A stretch of 8,692 nucleotides of DNA from Lentisphaerota bacterium (GCA_012511845.1 JAAZFF010000132.1:1-8692); one strand, 5' to 3'. Shown: positions 1 to 8,187, counted from the stretch's first letter. The notes: generated by a model not told the origin, from the sequence alone. A program made the numbers and translations.

Positions 1-46
1 CCGTCAGGCAAATTAAGACAGATGTTTTCTGCCCTTCACTAACCGC

Positions 47-2116
47 ATGTATTTTTACCTCATGTCAGGCAATATCAGAATCGTACACACATTTAGATAC
101 GATGCAGATGAGCACAAGGACTTTGTACGCGGTCTTGGAGTGCGCTTCGATGTACCCATGAGCGATCCTCTTTACGACAGGCATGTCCGTTTTGTCAGCG
201 CTGAGGGTGGTCTCTGGTATGAGGCTGTAAAAGGGATTACAGGTCTGCGTCGAGATCCGGGAGAAAATGTGCGTCTGAAACAAGTTAAAGGCGAGGCATT
301 GCCCGACCCTGCCACATGGGATCAGCGTGTTACAACAAGATTGAGTTATATCCCTACCTGGAACGATTACCGTCTTATACAAGCAAATGCCGATGGTTTT
401 CAAATCGAAAAACGCACAGCTCCAGGTCACGCATGGATTCGTTCCACTGGTGGAACTCATGCCTCAGGTGCCGGATATATTGGAGGAGTTTCAGGCGGCG
501 TTGCGTTTGGAATGAAGGATTTCTGGCAAAGCCATCCATCACAAATCGATATTCGCAATGCCGGAAGCGAAAGCGCAGAAACAACACTATGGTTCTGGGC
601 ACCGGAAGCACAGCCGATGGACCTTCGTTTTTATCATGATGGGCTCGGCATGACAAATAAGGCAGAGCAGGCTCACGGCCTCGCTATTACTTACGAAGAC
701 TACGCCGAAAAGCTCGGTACACCGCAGGGCATAGCCCGAACTTCTGAAGTAAATCTCTGGGTTGTACCCGCAACACCTGAAAACAGCAAAATTATTTCAT
801 TTGCAAAGGACTCGATGAAACCTCCAATGCTGGTAAACGATCCGGAGCAAATACTGGAATCAAAGGTCTTCGGAGGTATTTGGTCTTTACCTGATCGCTC
901 CACGCCCACACTCGATCGGATTGAAGACATGCTGGATCATGCGCTTGAAAGCTACATGCATCAGCAGGAAGTTCATCGTTGGTATGGTTTCTGGGATTAC
1001 GGCGATGTAATGCATTCCTTTGACGGCAATCGCAATATGTGGAAGTACGACATAGGTGGCTTCGGGTGGGCTAACGGAGAGCTTTCACCTGAAATATGGC
1101 TATGGACACAATTCCTGCGTAGCGGACGCGGCGATGTTTTCAGATTCGCCGAAGCAATGACGCGCCACAACGGTGAGGTAGATGTCTACCATATCGGTCC
1201 TATGGCACCTTTCGGTACAAGACATAACGTGCAGCACTGGGGCGACGGTATGAAGCAGCTGCGTATCAGCACCCCCCTGTACCGCCGCTACTATTACTAT
1301 CTCACAGCAGACGAGAGAACAGGCGATCTCCTGAGAAATCAGGTAGATGCGTATAAGACCTATAAGCGATTTGATGCTTTCGGAAAAGAAGTTGTTGATC
1401 GCTCAGACATCCTGGATCCGGAATCATGGCCTATGGGGCTTGGGACAGACCTGAGTGCAATAGCGGCTGGATGGTTCATCGAATGGGAACGGACCGGCAG
1501 CGAAGAATTGCGTAAAAGACTGGAAACAATGATGGAATCTATCGGAAAAATTCCATTTGGATTTTTCAGTGTCAATACTCGCTTTAATACATATACGGGT
1601 GAATTCGTAACATTGTCACCGGAGCGCCATGCCCCTTCTTTATCACACCTCTTCAGCGTCTTTGGATGGCCTGAACTTAATGCCGAACTGCTTCAACTTT
1701 TTGATATACCTTCTTATCGTGAAAAATGGTTGCAGTATAGCGCAAACTTCAACGCAAGCCCTGATGATCGAAAAAGAGATACAGGCGTAAATATAAGACG
1801 AAGAGGCAATCTCCGAACATATTATTCGCGGCTAAGCGCTTTCGCTGCACACGAAACCGATAACCCTGAGCTTGCCGCACGCGCGTGGCAGGAGATTCTG
1901 GGAGCAGGTGAAGAACCTTCCGGCGTGTTTAAGGGAGAACCGAGAACTGTTGACAGCTCTGGCGCTCTGAACCCCTTTAAAACTGGGCGTTTTATGAGCA
2001 CCAACTGGGTGTCAGAATGGAATAATGCAATGCTCCAGTGCCTCCGCTGGATAGGAGAATATCTCCCTGAAGATGACCCGCGAACAAAGACGGAGGAAGA
2101 ACAGAAGTCTCAATGA
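47..2116 (+). CDS. PcRGLX/YetA-like exo-rhamnogalacturonan lyase (PL26 type), N-terminally incomplete
   Basis: Probable polysaccharide lyase that cleaves the rhamnogalacturonan I backbone by beta-elimination. Seen: RIVHTFRYDADEHKDFVRGLG (residues 11-31, central domain) and GLRRDPG (66-72). From about residue 305 there is a Trp/Tyr-rich alpha/alpha-toroid region with WYGFWDYGD (312-320), WKYDIGGFGWANGELSPEIW (332-351) and RHNGEVDVYHIG (373-384). These blocks match what I know of the PcRGLX/YetA family. The 689 residues are shorter than the roughly 850-900 usual there, and the missing part is N-terminal. The frame stays open upstream to base 17 and reads FLPFTNR just before this ATG, resembling the family's usual LPFT..R(L/M)YFY block, so the ATG at 47 is probably internal. 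No Shine-Dalgarno sequence precedes it. A TAA at 14-16 closes the frame. The 3' end overlaps the next gene by ATGA. The family call is firm; the exact substrate is inferred. Confidence 0.82.
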   Translation: MYFYLMSGNIRIVHTFRYDADEHKDFVRGLGVRFDVPMSDPLYDRHVRFVSAEGGLWYEAVKGITGLRRDPGENVRLKQVKGEALPDPATWDQRVTTRLSYIPTWNDYRLIQANADGFQIEKRTAPGHAWIRSTGGTHASGAGYIGGVSGGVAFGMKDFWQSHPSQIDIRNAGSESAETTLWFWAPEAQPMDLRFYHDGLGMTNKAEQAHGLAITYEDYAEKLGTPQGIARTSEVNLWVVPATPENSKIISFAKDSMKPPMLVNDPEQILESKVFGGIWSLPDRSTPTLDRIEDMLDHALESYMHQQEVHRWYGFWDYGDVMHSFDGNRNMWKYDIGGFGWANGELSPEIWLWTQFLRSGRGDVFRFAEAMTRHNGEVDVYHIGPMAPFGTRHNVQHWGDGMKQLRISTPLYRRYYYYLTADERTGDLLRNQVDAYKTYKRFDAFGKEVVDRSDILDPESWPMGLGTDLSAIAAGWFIEWERTGSEELRKRLETMMESIGKIPFGFFSVNTRFNTYTGEFVTLSPERHAPSLSHLFSVFGWPELNAELLQLFDIPSYREKWLQYSANFNASPDDRKRDTGVNIRRRGNLRTYYSRLSAFAAHETDNPELAARAWQEILGAGEEPSGVFKGEPRTVDSSGALNPFKTGRFMSTNWVSEWNNAMLQCLRWIGEYLPEDDPRTKTEEEQKSQ

Positions 2117-3630
2117 AACTCCAAACAAAAATTTTTAAAGCGTTAAGAAATACGGCAAAAACTTTAACGCTGACTTCATTCACACTTACGTGTTTTTATG
2201 CAATGGCAGCCGACATGCAAATACAACCTGAGGCAACAGTCAAAATTCCTGATAAAAAAGCTGACTTTCACATCTATCTTCTGATGGGGCAATCCAACAT
2301 GGCAGGACGCGGACGGCTGCCCGACGTTCCGCGAACGGAGAACTCACAAATTCTCATGCTGACCCCATCCAACACCTGGACTTATGCACGAGACCCTCTG
2401 CACAAACAGATCGGGCGAATACGCCCGGGGGTCGGTCCCGGTATTTCATTTGCGGAAACACGTCTGAAATACCTACCTGAAGGAACAGTTATCGGGCTCA
2501 TTCCGTGCGCAGTGGGAGGTTCGCCTCTAAAGCGTTGGACTCGCAATGGAGATCTATATAAGGCTGCACTGAAAAGCGCAAAAGAAGTTAGTCGCGCCGG
2601 AACAATAAAAGGCGTTCTGTGGCATCAGGGTGAAACTGATGCTGGCAGAGGAAGTGCACATTCATACGGACCAAACCTCAAAAAGATTATTTCAGATGTA
2701 AGAAACGATTTGAATGCACCAGAGCTCCCGTTCGTATTGGGTCATATAGGGAGTTTTCTGAGACCCGATAAGTTCCCGCATGCCGATGTTATAAACAATG
2801 CTATTACAGATATAGCTGAAAACGACCCATACGTTGAACTCGTTGAAACAGCTGATCTGAAAGACGGAGGTGATCGTCTGCATTTCGACACTGCTTCAGC
2901 GAAAATTCTCGGCAAACGCTATGCTAAAGCAATGAAGAAGTTGGCAGGAATTATGGCTGAAACAGAAAACATGCAAACTCAAATCAAAATCGCTATTATC
3001 GGAGACTCCACTGTCTGCAATTACGCCCAGAATCACCCAAATAGAGGCTGGGGCATGTATATCGAAGAGGCATTCGAGGAGGGGACTGTAAAGGTTCACA
3101 ATTACGCTCAATCCGGCAGAAGCACAAAAACATTTATATCACGTGGATTGTGGAAAAGAACACTTGCGGTTGACCCCGACATTGTTCTCATACAATTCGG
3201 TCATAACGATTCGCACACCCCGGGAAAACCAGAGGCAACAGACGCTGAAACGGATTTTCGCGATAATCTTAACCGCTATATTGACGAATCACTAGCGATT
3301 AATGCTAAACCTGTGCTTGTTACACCGATGGTTCGACGCAACTTTAATCCCGACGGAACATTAAACGACACACTGAGTCCCTATGCTGATGCTATGAAAG
3401 CAGTTGCTGCAAAGCGAAAGATTGCCATTATCGATTTACATACTTCTAGCTGGAAACTTATCGAGCCAATGGGACCGAATAAAGCTAAACGAATGGACAG
3501 CAAGCGCAATGACACTACTCACTTCAATGAAATGGGAGCACGTGCCATGGCAAAACTTGTATTAAACGAATTGCCGGATGCTGTACCGGAGCTCAAAAGA
3601 ATTGTAAAGAAACGAACAAACGCTAAATAG
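2113..3630 (+). CDS. Secreted bimodular acetylesterase: SASA/CE6-like plus CE12-like rhamnogalacturonan acetylesterase
   Basis: Likely removes O-acetyl groups from pectic polysaccharide outside the cytoplasm. Residues 1-32 look like a type I signal peptide: basic N-region, hydrophobic TLTLTSFTLTCFYA core and an AMA-type cleavage site. Module 1 (about 50-282) is a SASA/CE6-like SGNH esterase with GQSNMAG (59-65, nucleophile Ser61), HQGETD (171-176) and DRLHFD (254-259, Asp254/His257). Module 2 (about 290-497) is CE12-like, with GDST (297-300, Ser299), SGRS (334-337), QFGHND (361-366, Asn365) and NDTTHFNEMGA (466-476, Asp467/His470). Both catalytic sets look complete. The linker is only about ten residues. 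The start overlaps the preceding stop (ATGA), implying translational coupling; a GGAGG lies 16 bases upstream, farther than usual. The gene ends in tandem TAG TAG. Rhamnogalacturonan specificity is inferred from CE12 family knowledge and the neighbouring lyase. Confidence 0.87.
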   Translation: MKLQTKIFKALRNTAKTLTLTSFTLTCFYAMAADMQIQPEATVKIPDKKADFHIYLLMGQSNMAGRGRLPDVPRTENSQILMLTPSNTWTYARDPLHKQIGRIRPGVGPGISFAETRLKYLPEGTVIGLIPCAVGGSPLKRWTRNGDLYKAALKSAKEVSRAGTIKGVLWHQGETDAGRGSAHSYGPNLKKIISDVRNDLNAPELPFVLGHIGSFLRPDKFPHADVINNAITDIAENDPYVELVETADLKDGGDRLHFDTASAKILGKRYAKAMKKLAGIMAETENMQTQIKIAIIGDSTVCNYAQNHPNRGWGMYIEEAFEEGTVKVHNYAQSGRSTKTFISRGLWKRTLAVDPDIVLIQFGHNDSHTPGKPEATDAETDFRDNLNRYIDESLAINAKPVLVTPMVRRNFNPDGTLNDTLSPYADAMKAVAAKRKIAIIDLHTSSWKLIEPMGPNKAKRMDSKRNDTTHFNEMGARAMAKLVLNELPDAVPELKRIVKKRTNAK

Positions 3631-3640
3631 TAGAATCATC

Positions 3641-5980
3641 ATGACAACATTATTCAACTTTGACTGGAAATTTCATTACGACAACCCTCCTCCCGGGGCA
3701 CATCTGCCTGATTTTGATCACAGTTCATGGCGAACAATTGACTTGCCACATGACTTTCAAATGGAGCAGCCTTGGAATAAAAATGCAAGCGCAGCGCGAG
3801 CTTACAAAGCAATGGGAACCGGATGGTACCGAAAGGAATTTAAAACAGATCCCTCTTGGCAAGGATGTCGTGTATTTATAGATTTCGAAGGAGTAATGTT
3901 GCATGGCACAGTATGGTGCAACGGTACAAAAGTTGCCGATATCGATTTTGGATATCTCGGAACATTTATTGATTTAACGCCTTATCTCCACTGGAACAGA
4001 AAAAACATTATTGCAGTACGATCCTCTACAGGTAAAGCGTACGCTTCGCGATGGTACACCGGTGGTGGAATTTTTAGAGATGTTAATCTAATTATAAAAA
4101 ATCAGGTAAGCATCGCACATGATGGCATTTTCATTACAACTCCCTCTATATCCAAAAAAGAGGCTAAAGTAAGCGTTCAAGTAGAGCTTGAAGGAATCAG
4201 CGAAAAGAAACTCGATGTGGAGATCTGTGCAAAATTACGAGATCCTGAAGGAAAGCTCGTGGCAGAGTGTCGAATCGATGCACCCAAGGACATACGTCTC
4301 AAAACAGTTGAGACCCCCCTACCCCTGATGCGTGTTTCTTCTCCCAAGCTGTGGTCGTGCGAAACCCCGAATCTTTATACAGCAGAAATAAAGATTCTGC
4401 ACGACGGAAAAATAGTTGATGAAGCTTCAGAAACTTTCGGCATCAGAACTGTTGAGTTTTCAAAGGAATTCGGATTCAAACTTAACGGGAAAAAAGTTTT
4501 TCTCAAAGGGATATCCAATCACCACGATCTTGGAGCACTCGGAGCAGCAGTGCACGATCGTGCCATCGAACGACTCTTCCTAAAACTGAAGAAGTTCGGC
4601 TTCAATCATGTCAGGACTTCTCACAATCCCTATTCCAAATCATTTTTGCGTCTGGCAGATAAACACGGCATCCTGATTGTTGATGAACTTGTAGACAAAT
4701 GGTGCGAATCCAATTACTGGCCGGGAGCAAAACCATTCCGGGAAATATGGGATAAGATTGTTCCATCTTGGATTAAACGCGACAGGAATCACCCATCGGT
4801 AATTTTATGGAGTCTTGGAAACGAATTGCAAATGCAGGAAAGACTCGCCGGATTCGACACCGGGGACTGGGGAATAACGACGTACAAAATCCTCGATATA
4901 CTCGTCAAGCGTTACGATCCTACTCGCAAAACGACTGTTGCAATGTTCCCATCAAGAGCTAACGCGATAACTCGCCACGACCCGGAATTCAACACTTTTC
5001 TTGTCCCGCCTGAACTGTCTCTCGTAACAGAAGTTGCAAGTTTTAATTACCAGTATAAATGTTACCAGGCATACCTTGAGCACGCTCCTGACCTGATAAT
5101 ATACCAGAGTGAGGCTGCGTCGGCAGATATGTCGGGAGCATTCTTCGGAATGGATTACGATAAAATGATCGGAATAGCCTACTGGGGTGCTGTAGAATAT
5201 TGGGGCGAATCAAGTGGATGGCCGCGCAAAGGCTGGGTGTATTCATTCTTTAATCGCGCATTGGAGGCATATCCCCAAGCCTGGCTGTTGCGCAGCGCTT
5301 TCTGTAAAGAACCGATTGTACGAATCGGTGTTGTCGACAGCGCCGACGAAAAATTGGAATGGAACGATATTATTATTGGCAGGACGCCTGTTTCATCTCA
5401 CTGGAACCGTGAAAAAGACTCCCTGCAAAAGGTATTCGTCTACTCAAACGCAGAAGAAGTTGAACTTTTTGTCAATGGCAACTCCCTCGGCGTGAAGCGA
5501 AATAATTTTTCCGATCCTGAAAAACGAAATATCTTCTTCTGGGAAAAAGTTCCCTACGGTGAAGGCGGCAGTATAATGGCAGTAGCGCGCTCAAACGAGA
5601 AAGAAACAGCACACCATAAACTTGAAACAACAGGTCCCGCTGTAAAGCTGCGACTGGAAGCCGAGACACCTGATGACTGGAAGGCAGATGGAATGGACTT
5701 GCAGTACGTAACAGTTCGTACAGCAGACTCCGAGGGGCGCCTCGTGCCTCTCGAAGATGTGAATGCAGTTTTTGAGGTAACAGGAGCTGCATCTTTGCGT
5801 GCCGTTGACAATGGTGATGCTTCTATAGACTCTCTGTTCAACACCCCGAACATACCGTTCCACAATGGTTTTGCAATGGCAATTCTTCGCTCTGAAAAAA
5901 AGGCAGGAAATGTTAAGCTAAAAGTTTCTGCTGATGGTATTGCCGATGCTGAGTTGTCTCTGAAAACTTGTGAACCTTGA
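3641..5980 (+). CDS. Glycoside hydrolase family 2 beta-galactosidase-like enzyme
   Basis: Retaining exo-glycosidase, most likely acting on beta-galactosides or related pectin side-chain sugars. It begins with a jelly-roll sugar-binding domain (about 1-155, including FNFDWKFH, IDLPHDFQ and RWYTGGGIFRDV). An immunoglobulin-like domain follows (about 157-272, ending TFGIRTVEF), then a TIM barrel (about 276-550) with LKGISNHHD (288-296) and VRTSHNPYS (324-332). Acid/base Glu395 lies in SLGNE and the predicted nucleophile Glu491 in YQSEAAS. The C-terminal part (about 590-775) is beta-rich, with a VELFVNGNSLG segment typical of the domains that follow GH2 barrels. No signal peptide is visible, so a cytoplasmic or periplasm-independent role is inferred, unlike the secreted esterases beside it. 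It starts 10 bases after the preceding stop, without a clear Shine-Dalgarno sequence. GH2 membership is secure; beta-glucuronidase or other exo-activity cannot be excluded from sequence alone. Confidence 0.88.
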   Translation: MTTLFNFDWKFHYDNPPPGAHLPDFDHSSWRTIDLPHDFQMEQPWNKNASAARAYKAMGTGWYRKEFKTDPSWQGCRVFIDFEGVMLHGTVWCNGTKVADIDFGYLGTFIDLTPYLHWNRKNIIAVRSSTGKAYASRWYTGGGIFRDVNLIIKNQVSIAHDGIFITTPSISKKEAKVSVQVELEGISEKKLDVEICAKLRDPEGKLVAECRIDAPKDIRLKTVETPLPLMRVSSPKLWSCETPNLYTAEIKILHDGKIVDEASETFGIRTVEFSKEFGFKLNGKKVFLKGISNHHDLGALGAAVHDRAIERLFLKLKKFGFNHVRTSHNPYSKSFLRLADKHGILIVDELVDKWCESNYWPGAKPFREIWDKIVPSWIKRDRNHPSVILWSLGNELQMQERLAGFDTGDWGITTYKILDILVKRYDPTRKTTVAMFPSRANAITRHDPEFNTFLVPPELSLVTEVASFNYQYKCYQAYLEHAPDLIIYQSEAASADMSGAFFGMDYDKMIGIAYWGAVEYWGESSGWPRKGWVYSFFNRALEAYPQAWLLRSAFCKEPIVRIGVVDSADEKLEWNDIIIGRTPVSSHWNREKDSLQKVFVYSNAEEVELFVNGNSLGVKRNNFSDPEKRNIFFWEKVPYGEGGSIMAVARSNEKETAHHKLETTGPAVKLRLEAETPDDWKADGMDLQYVTVRTADSEGRLVPLEDVNAVFEVTGAASLRAVDNGDASIDSLFNTPNIPFHNGFAMAILRSEKKAGNVKLKVSADGIADAELSLKTCEP

Positions 5981-6840
5981 TAAACGTGCAAACAAAAACA
6001 CCAATAACAAAAAACTCAAAGTTTAAACCAATTTCCCCTGATCTCCACGCTGACCCCTCTGCCCGCGTTTTTAAAGATCGTCTATATGTGTACGTTTCAA
6101 ACGATACAGAAGGCGCCAGAAACTGGAGCAAAATGGTTAACTGGAGTGTCCTCTCAACGGATGATATGGTTTCATGGAAAGACCACGGGATAATATTTGA
6201 TCTCGATGATATTACGTGGGCAGATAAAGAAGCATGGGCACCTGATTGCATTGAGCTAGATGGAAAATATTACTTTTACTTCCCCGCTGCGGCTAACATC
6301 GGTGTTGCTGTCTCTGACTCCCCGGAAGGACCATTTACTGATCTGCTGAAACGTCCGCTAATAGAGCGCAGCGAAGCCGGCATAGACTAGCCCATAGATC
6401 CCTGCGCTTTTATCGATGATGATGGGCAGGCGTACCTATATTTCGGTGGAGCGTACAAGGCTGCAATAGTTAAGCTGAAAAGCGATATGGTTACAAGGGA
6501 TGGTCCCATACAGTTGCTTGACATACCCCAATATTATGAAGGGATATGGATCCACAAACGCCAAGACACCTACTATGCCAGCTATCCCTGCCGTCCGGAA
6601 GGCTCAGACGCAAATAAAATGCTGTACAGTACTGCACCGACCCCCTTTGGCCCGTGGACGCTGCGTCGAGAAATACTCGATAATCATTCCCACAATATAC
6701 ACGGGTCTATTACTTCCTTCAAAAATCGTGATTACGTATTTTTTCATATACAGGGTCCCTCCCGGTGGGAAAGAAAAGTATGTGTGGAAGAAATCTCATA
6801 CAGTAAGGACGGAAAAATTTCTTTAACCGAAAAATTATAA
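5977..6840 (+). pseudogene. GH43-like glycoside hydrolase interrupted by an in-frame amber codon
   Basis: One continuous frame of 287 sense positions broken only by TAG at codon 138 (6388-6390). Before it, SPDLHADPSARVFKDRLYVY carries the predicted catalytic base Asp26, and EAWAPDCIELDGKYYFYFP carries the predicted pKa-modulating Asp90. Immediately after it, PIDPCAFIDDDGQAYLYFGG is a hallmark GH43 block, and YYEGIWIHKRQ supplies the predicted acid Glu (codon 188). The N-terminal fragment would therefore lack the acid and be inactive. GH43 members are arabinofuranosidases, arabinanases, xylosidases or galactosidases; pectin side-chain trimming is inferred. The TTG at 5977 overlaps the GH2 stop (TTGA); GTG at 5986 is an alternative start. 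There is no signal peptide. An internal restart at ATG 6487 would give 117 residues without the conserved block. Nonsense mutation, assembly error and suppression are all possible; tandem TAG ends an upstream gene, arguing against general TAG reassignment. Confidence 0.82.
6388..6390 (+). other. In-frame TAG within the GH43 reading frame
   Basis: The codon lies between GID and PIDPCAF, in a well conserved part of the family, with no frame change on either side. A single base change from a sense codon such as AAG, CAG, GAG, TTG, TCG, TGG, TAT or TAC would explain it. The next base is C. I see no dedicated readthrough or recoding structure around it. Confidence 0.85.
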
Positions 6841-6864
6841 TAAACAGATAACAACAATATTATT

Positions 6865-7866
6865 ATGAAAAACAAAAGCTTTATATTACTGACCATACTT
6901 ATGGCATTTTCAATTTCTGCAATCGGGAAAACAGACGAAGTTTCAACGAATGAAACTGAAGCTGCATCGTCGCCGAAAAATGTTGAAAAACCAATTGGAC
7001 GAGGACACCCGGCTCCGACACATGAAAACCTTGCCTATGGAGATCATGAGCGACAAGTCCTGGACTTTTGGATGGCAGATTCCGAAACTCCCACACCTGT
7101 AGTAGTTTTTATGCACGGTGGAGGATGGTTCAATGGAGATAAAAGCGGTTACAGGGGTGTGCGACCGTTTCTTGATGCCGGTATCTCCGTTGCAGCAATA
7201 AACTATCGTTTCATCAAGCATGCACGTGCAGCACGTGTAAGTCCGCCGGTTTCCTGGCCGATGCACGACCTTAAACGCGCAGTGCAGTATCTGCGCTATC
7301 GGGCAGAAGAATTGAATATTGATAAATCTCGCTTTGGCGCCACAGGTGCATCTGCCGGTGCCTGCTCAGCATTATGGCTTGGTCTGCACGATGATATGGC
7401 AGTTGTTGACTCCGATGATCCAGTCTGCCGGGAATCAACACGACTGCAATTTATTGCTGTAGATGCAGCACAAACATCGCTCGACCCTGAACAGATGAAA
7501 AGCTGGATCCCTAATATTGTATATGGAGGTCATGCCTTCGGCTTCCACAGTGGTGGAAACTATGAAGCACGAAAAGCTGCTTTTGAACGTTTTCTGGAAA
7601 ATCGGGAATCTGTTCTGCATTGGATAAATGAATATTCTCCATATGCCCAGGCAAGCTCAGATGATCCACCGGTATATTTGCGTTATAGAAACTGGCCGGA
7701 TGTCGGGAAGCCTTTCAAAGATGCCACGCACAGCGCAAACTTCGGAGTTAAGCTGAAAGAAAGATTAGATGAATTGGGCGTTCCCTGTGATCTTGTACAC
7801 TCGGGAACAAAGGACCCGGAGCATGACACCACAACTTCTTACCTTATCCATAATCTGGCAAAATAA
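6865..7866 (+). CDS. Secreted alpha/beta hydrolase, esterase/lipase type
   Basis: Probable carboxylesterase, perhaps deacetylating or de-esterifying plant polysaccharide. Residues 1-21 form a signal peptide (MKNKS, then a hydrophobic stretch ending SISAIG before KTDE). A low-complexity acidic and Ser/Thr-rich segment follows to about residue 42. The hydrolase fold shows the oxyanion-hole motif HGGGW (84-88) and the nucleophile elbow GATGASAGACS with Ser163. The probable catalytic His289 is in DATHSANFG, and an Asp is likely near DDPPVYLRYRNWPD (266-279). Length 333 residues is normal for the Abhydrolase_3/BD-FAE-like group. It starts 24 bases after the GH43 stop in an A/T-rich spacer without a Shine-Dalgarno sequence, and appears to be the last gene of the operon. 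The natural ester substrate cannot be read from the sequence; association with pectin is inferred from neighbours only. Confidence 0.83.
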   Translation: MKNKSFILLTILMAFSISAIGKTDEVSTNETEAASSPKNVEKPIGRGHPAPTHENLAYGDHERQVLDFWMADSETPTPVVVFMHGGGWFNGDKSGYRGVRPFLDAGISVAAINYRFIKHARAARVSPPVSWPMHDLKRAVQYLRYRAEELNIDKSRFGATGASAGACSALWLGLHDDMAVVDSDDPVCRESTRLQFIAVDAAQTSLDPEQMKSWIPNIVYGGHAFGFHSGGNYEARKAAFERFLENRESVLHWINEYSPYAQASSDDPPVYLRYRNWPDVGKPFKDATHSANFGVKLKERLDELGVPCDLVHSGTKDPEHDTTTSYLIHNLAK

Positions 7867-7936
7867 AACCCGGCTGACAAGCCCGGCAAGCCGAAACCGC
7901 CGTGCAGCCCGGGATCCCTGAGCGCCTGCTCGGGTT
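7867..7936 (+). terminator. Structured 3' end of the operon, possible terminator
   Basis: Starting right after the alpha/beta hydrolase stop, AACCCG (7867-7872) can pair with CGGGTT (7931-7936), enclosing a very G+C-rich stretch. Inside it, CCTGAGC (7917-7923) and GCTCGGG (7928-7934) form a 7-bp stem (one G-U pair) with loop GCCT; the two structures are mutually exclusive. TTCTGCTTGTG follows, which is not a clear U-tract, so intrinsic termination is only a possibility. The region lacks a tRNA T-arm and is not a tRNA. Confidence 0.35.
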
Positions 7937-7957
7937 CTGCTTGTGTGCGAGCATAAT

Positions 7958-7987
7958 CGTTCTCGTTCCCGTTCACGTACTCGTACA
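7958..7987. repeat. Degenerate hexanucleotide tandem array (CGTWCN)x5
   Basis: Five consecutive six-base units read CGTTCT, CGTTCC, CGTTCA, CGTACT and CGTACA, followed by a decayed CGATTT. The first four positions follow CGTW, the fifth is always C and the sixth varies. The reverse strand encodes an artificial Arg/Glu/Val-rich peptide, so open frames across it should not be taken as genes. Confidence 0.7.
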
Positions 7988-8021
7988 CGATTTAATCTTC
8001 TCATTCACACCCTCGTGTACG
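7982..8021. repeat. Inverted repeat, 9-bp perfect arms
   Basis: CGTACACGA (7982-7990) is the exact reverse complement of TCGTGTACG (8013-8021), with a 22-base loop. The left arm coincides with the last unit of the hexamer array. A further CGTGTAC follows just downstream at about 8027-8033. It could be a hairpin in RNA or the border of a small repeat element. Confidence 0.6.
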
Positions 8022-8083
8022 GAAAACGTGTACCGCTCCGCTATGAACGTGTCCGAGGAGTCCGACTCGTCAGACCCAATTGA

Positions 8084-8098
8084 GGTTGCCTTGCAACC
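8084..8098. repeat. Small perfect hairpin
   Basis: GGTTGC (8084-8089) and GCAACC (8093-8098) form a 6-bp perfect stem around the three-base loop CTT. No U-tract follows, so terminator function is not supported. Confidence 0.5.
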
Positions 8099-8118
8099 AC
8101 GGCTCATGAGGACATTCG

Positions 8119-8159
8119 CCCTCCAGCTTGGCTATGCGCATCTTTACATAAATGGAGGG
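8119..8159. repeat. Inverted repeat with CCCTCCA/TGGAGGG arms
   Basis: CCCTCCA (8119-8125) and TGGAGGG (8153-8159) are perfect complements separated by 27 bases, which include the palindrome ATGCGCAT. The right arm runs into TGAGCGTCCC, reminiscent of dispersed intergenic repeats I associate with Verrucomicrobiota and relatives; that resemblance is from memory and unverified. Confidence 0.5.
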
Positions 8160-8187
8160 TGAGCGTCCCCGCGAACCGCAGACTGTA

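Noticed and set aside
5554..5991. Minus-strand frame of 145 codons opposite the GH2 gene
   Set aside because: It lies wholly antisense to well conserved GH2 coding sequence; no domain is recognised.
6388..6390. Genome-wide reassignment of TAG to an amino acid
   Set aside because: The double esterase gene ends in tandem TAG TAG at its expected C-terminus, and only one internal TAG occurs among all genes here; nonsense mutation or error is simpler.
7867..7936. Possible tRNA because its ends can pair over about 70 bases
   Set aside because: No GTTCRANNC T-loop, no 3' acceptor pattern and no anticodon arm can be drawn.
7765..8004. Minus-strand frame with an Arg/Glu/Val repeat
   Set aside because: The repetitive peptide is just the translated CGTWCN array, and the rest overlaps the hydrolase gene antisense.
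7902..8162. Open frame of 86 codons on the plus strand in the intergenic gap
   Set aside because: It runs straight through the hexamer array and inverted repeats, has no ribosome binding site and no recognisable domain.
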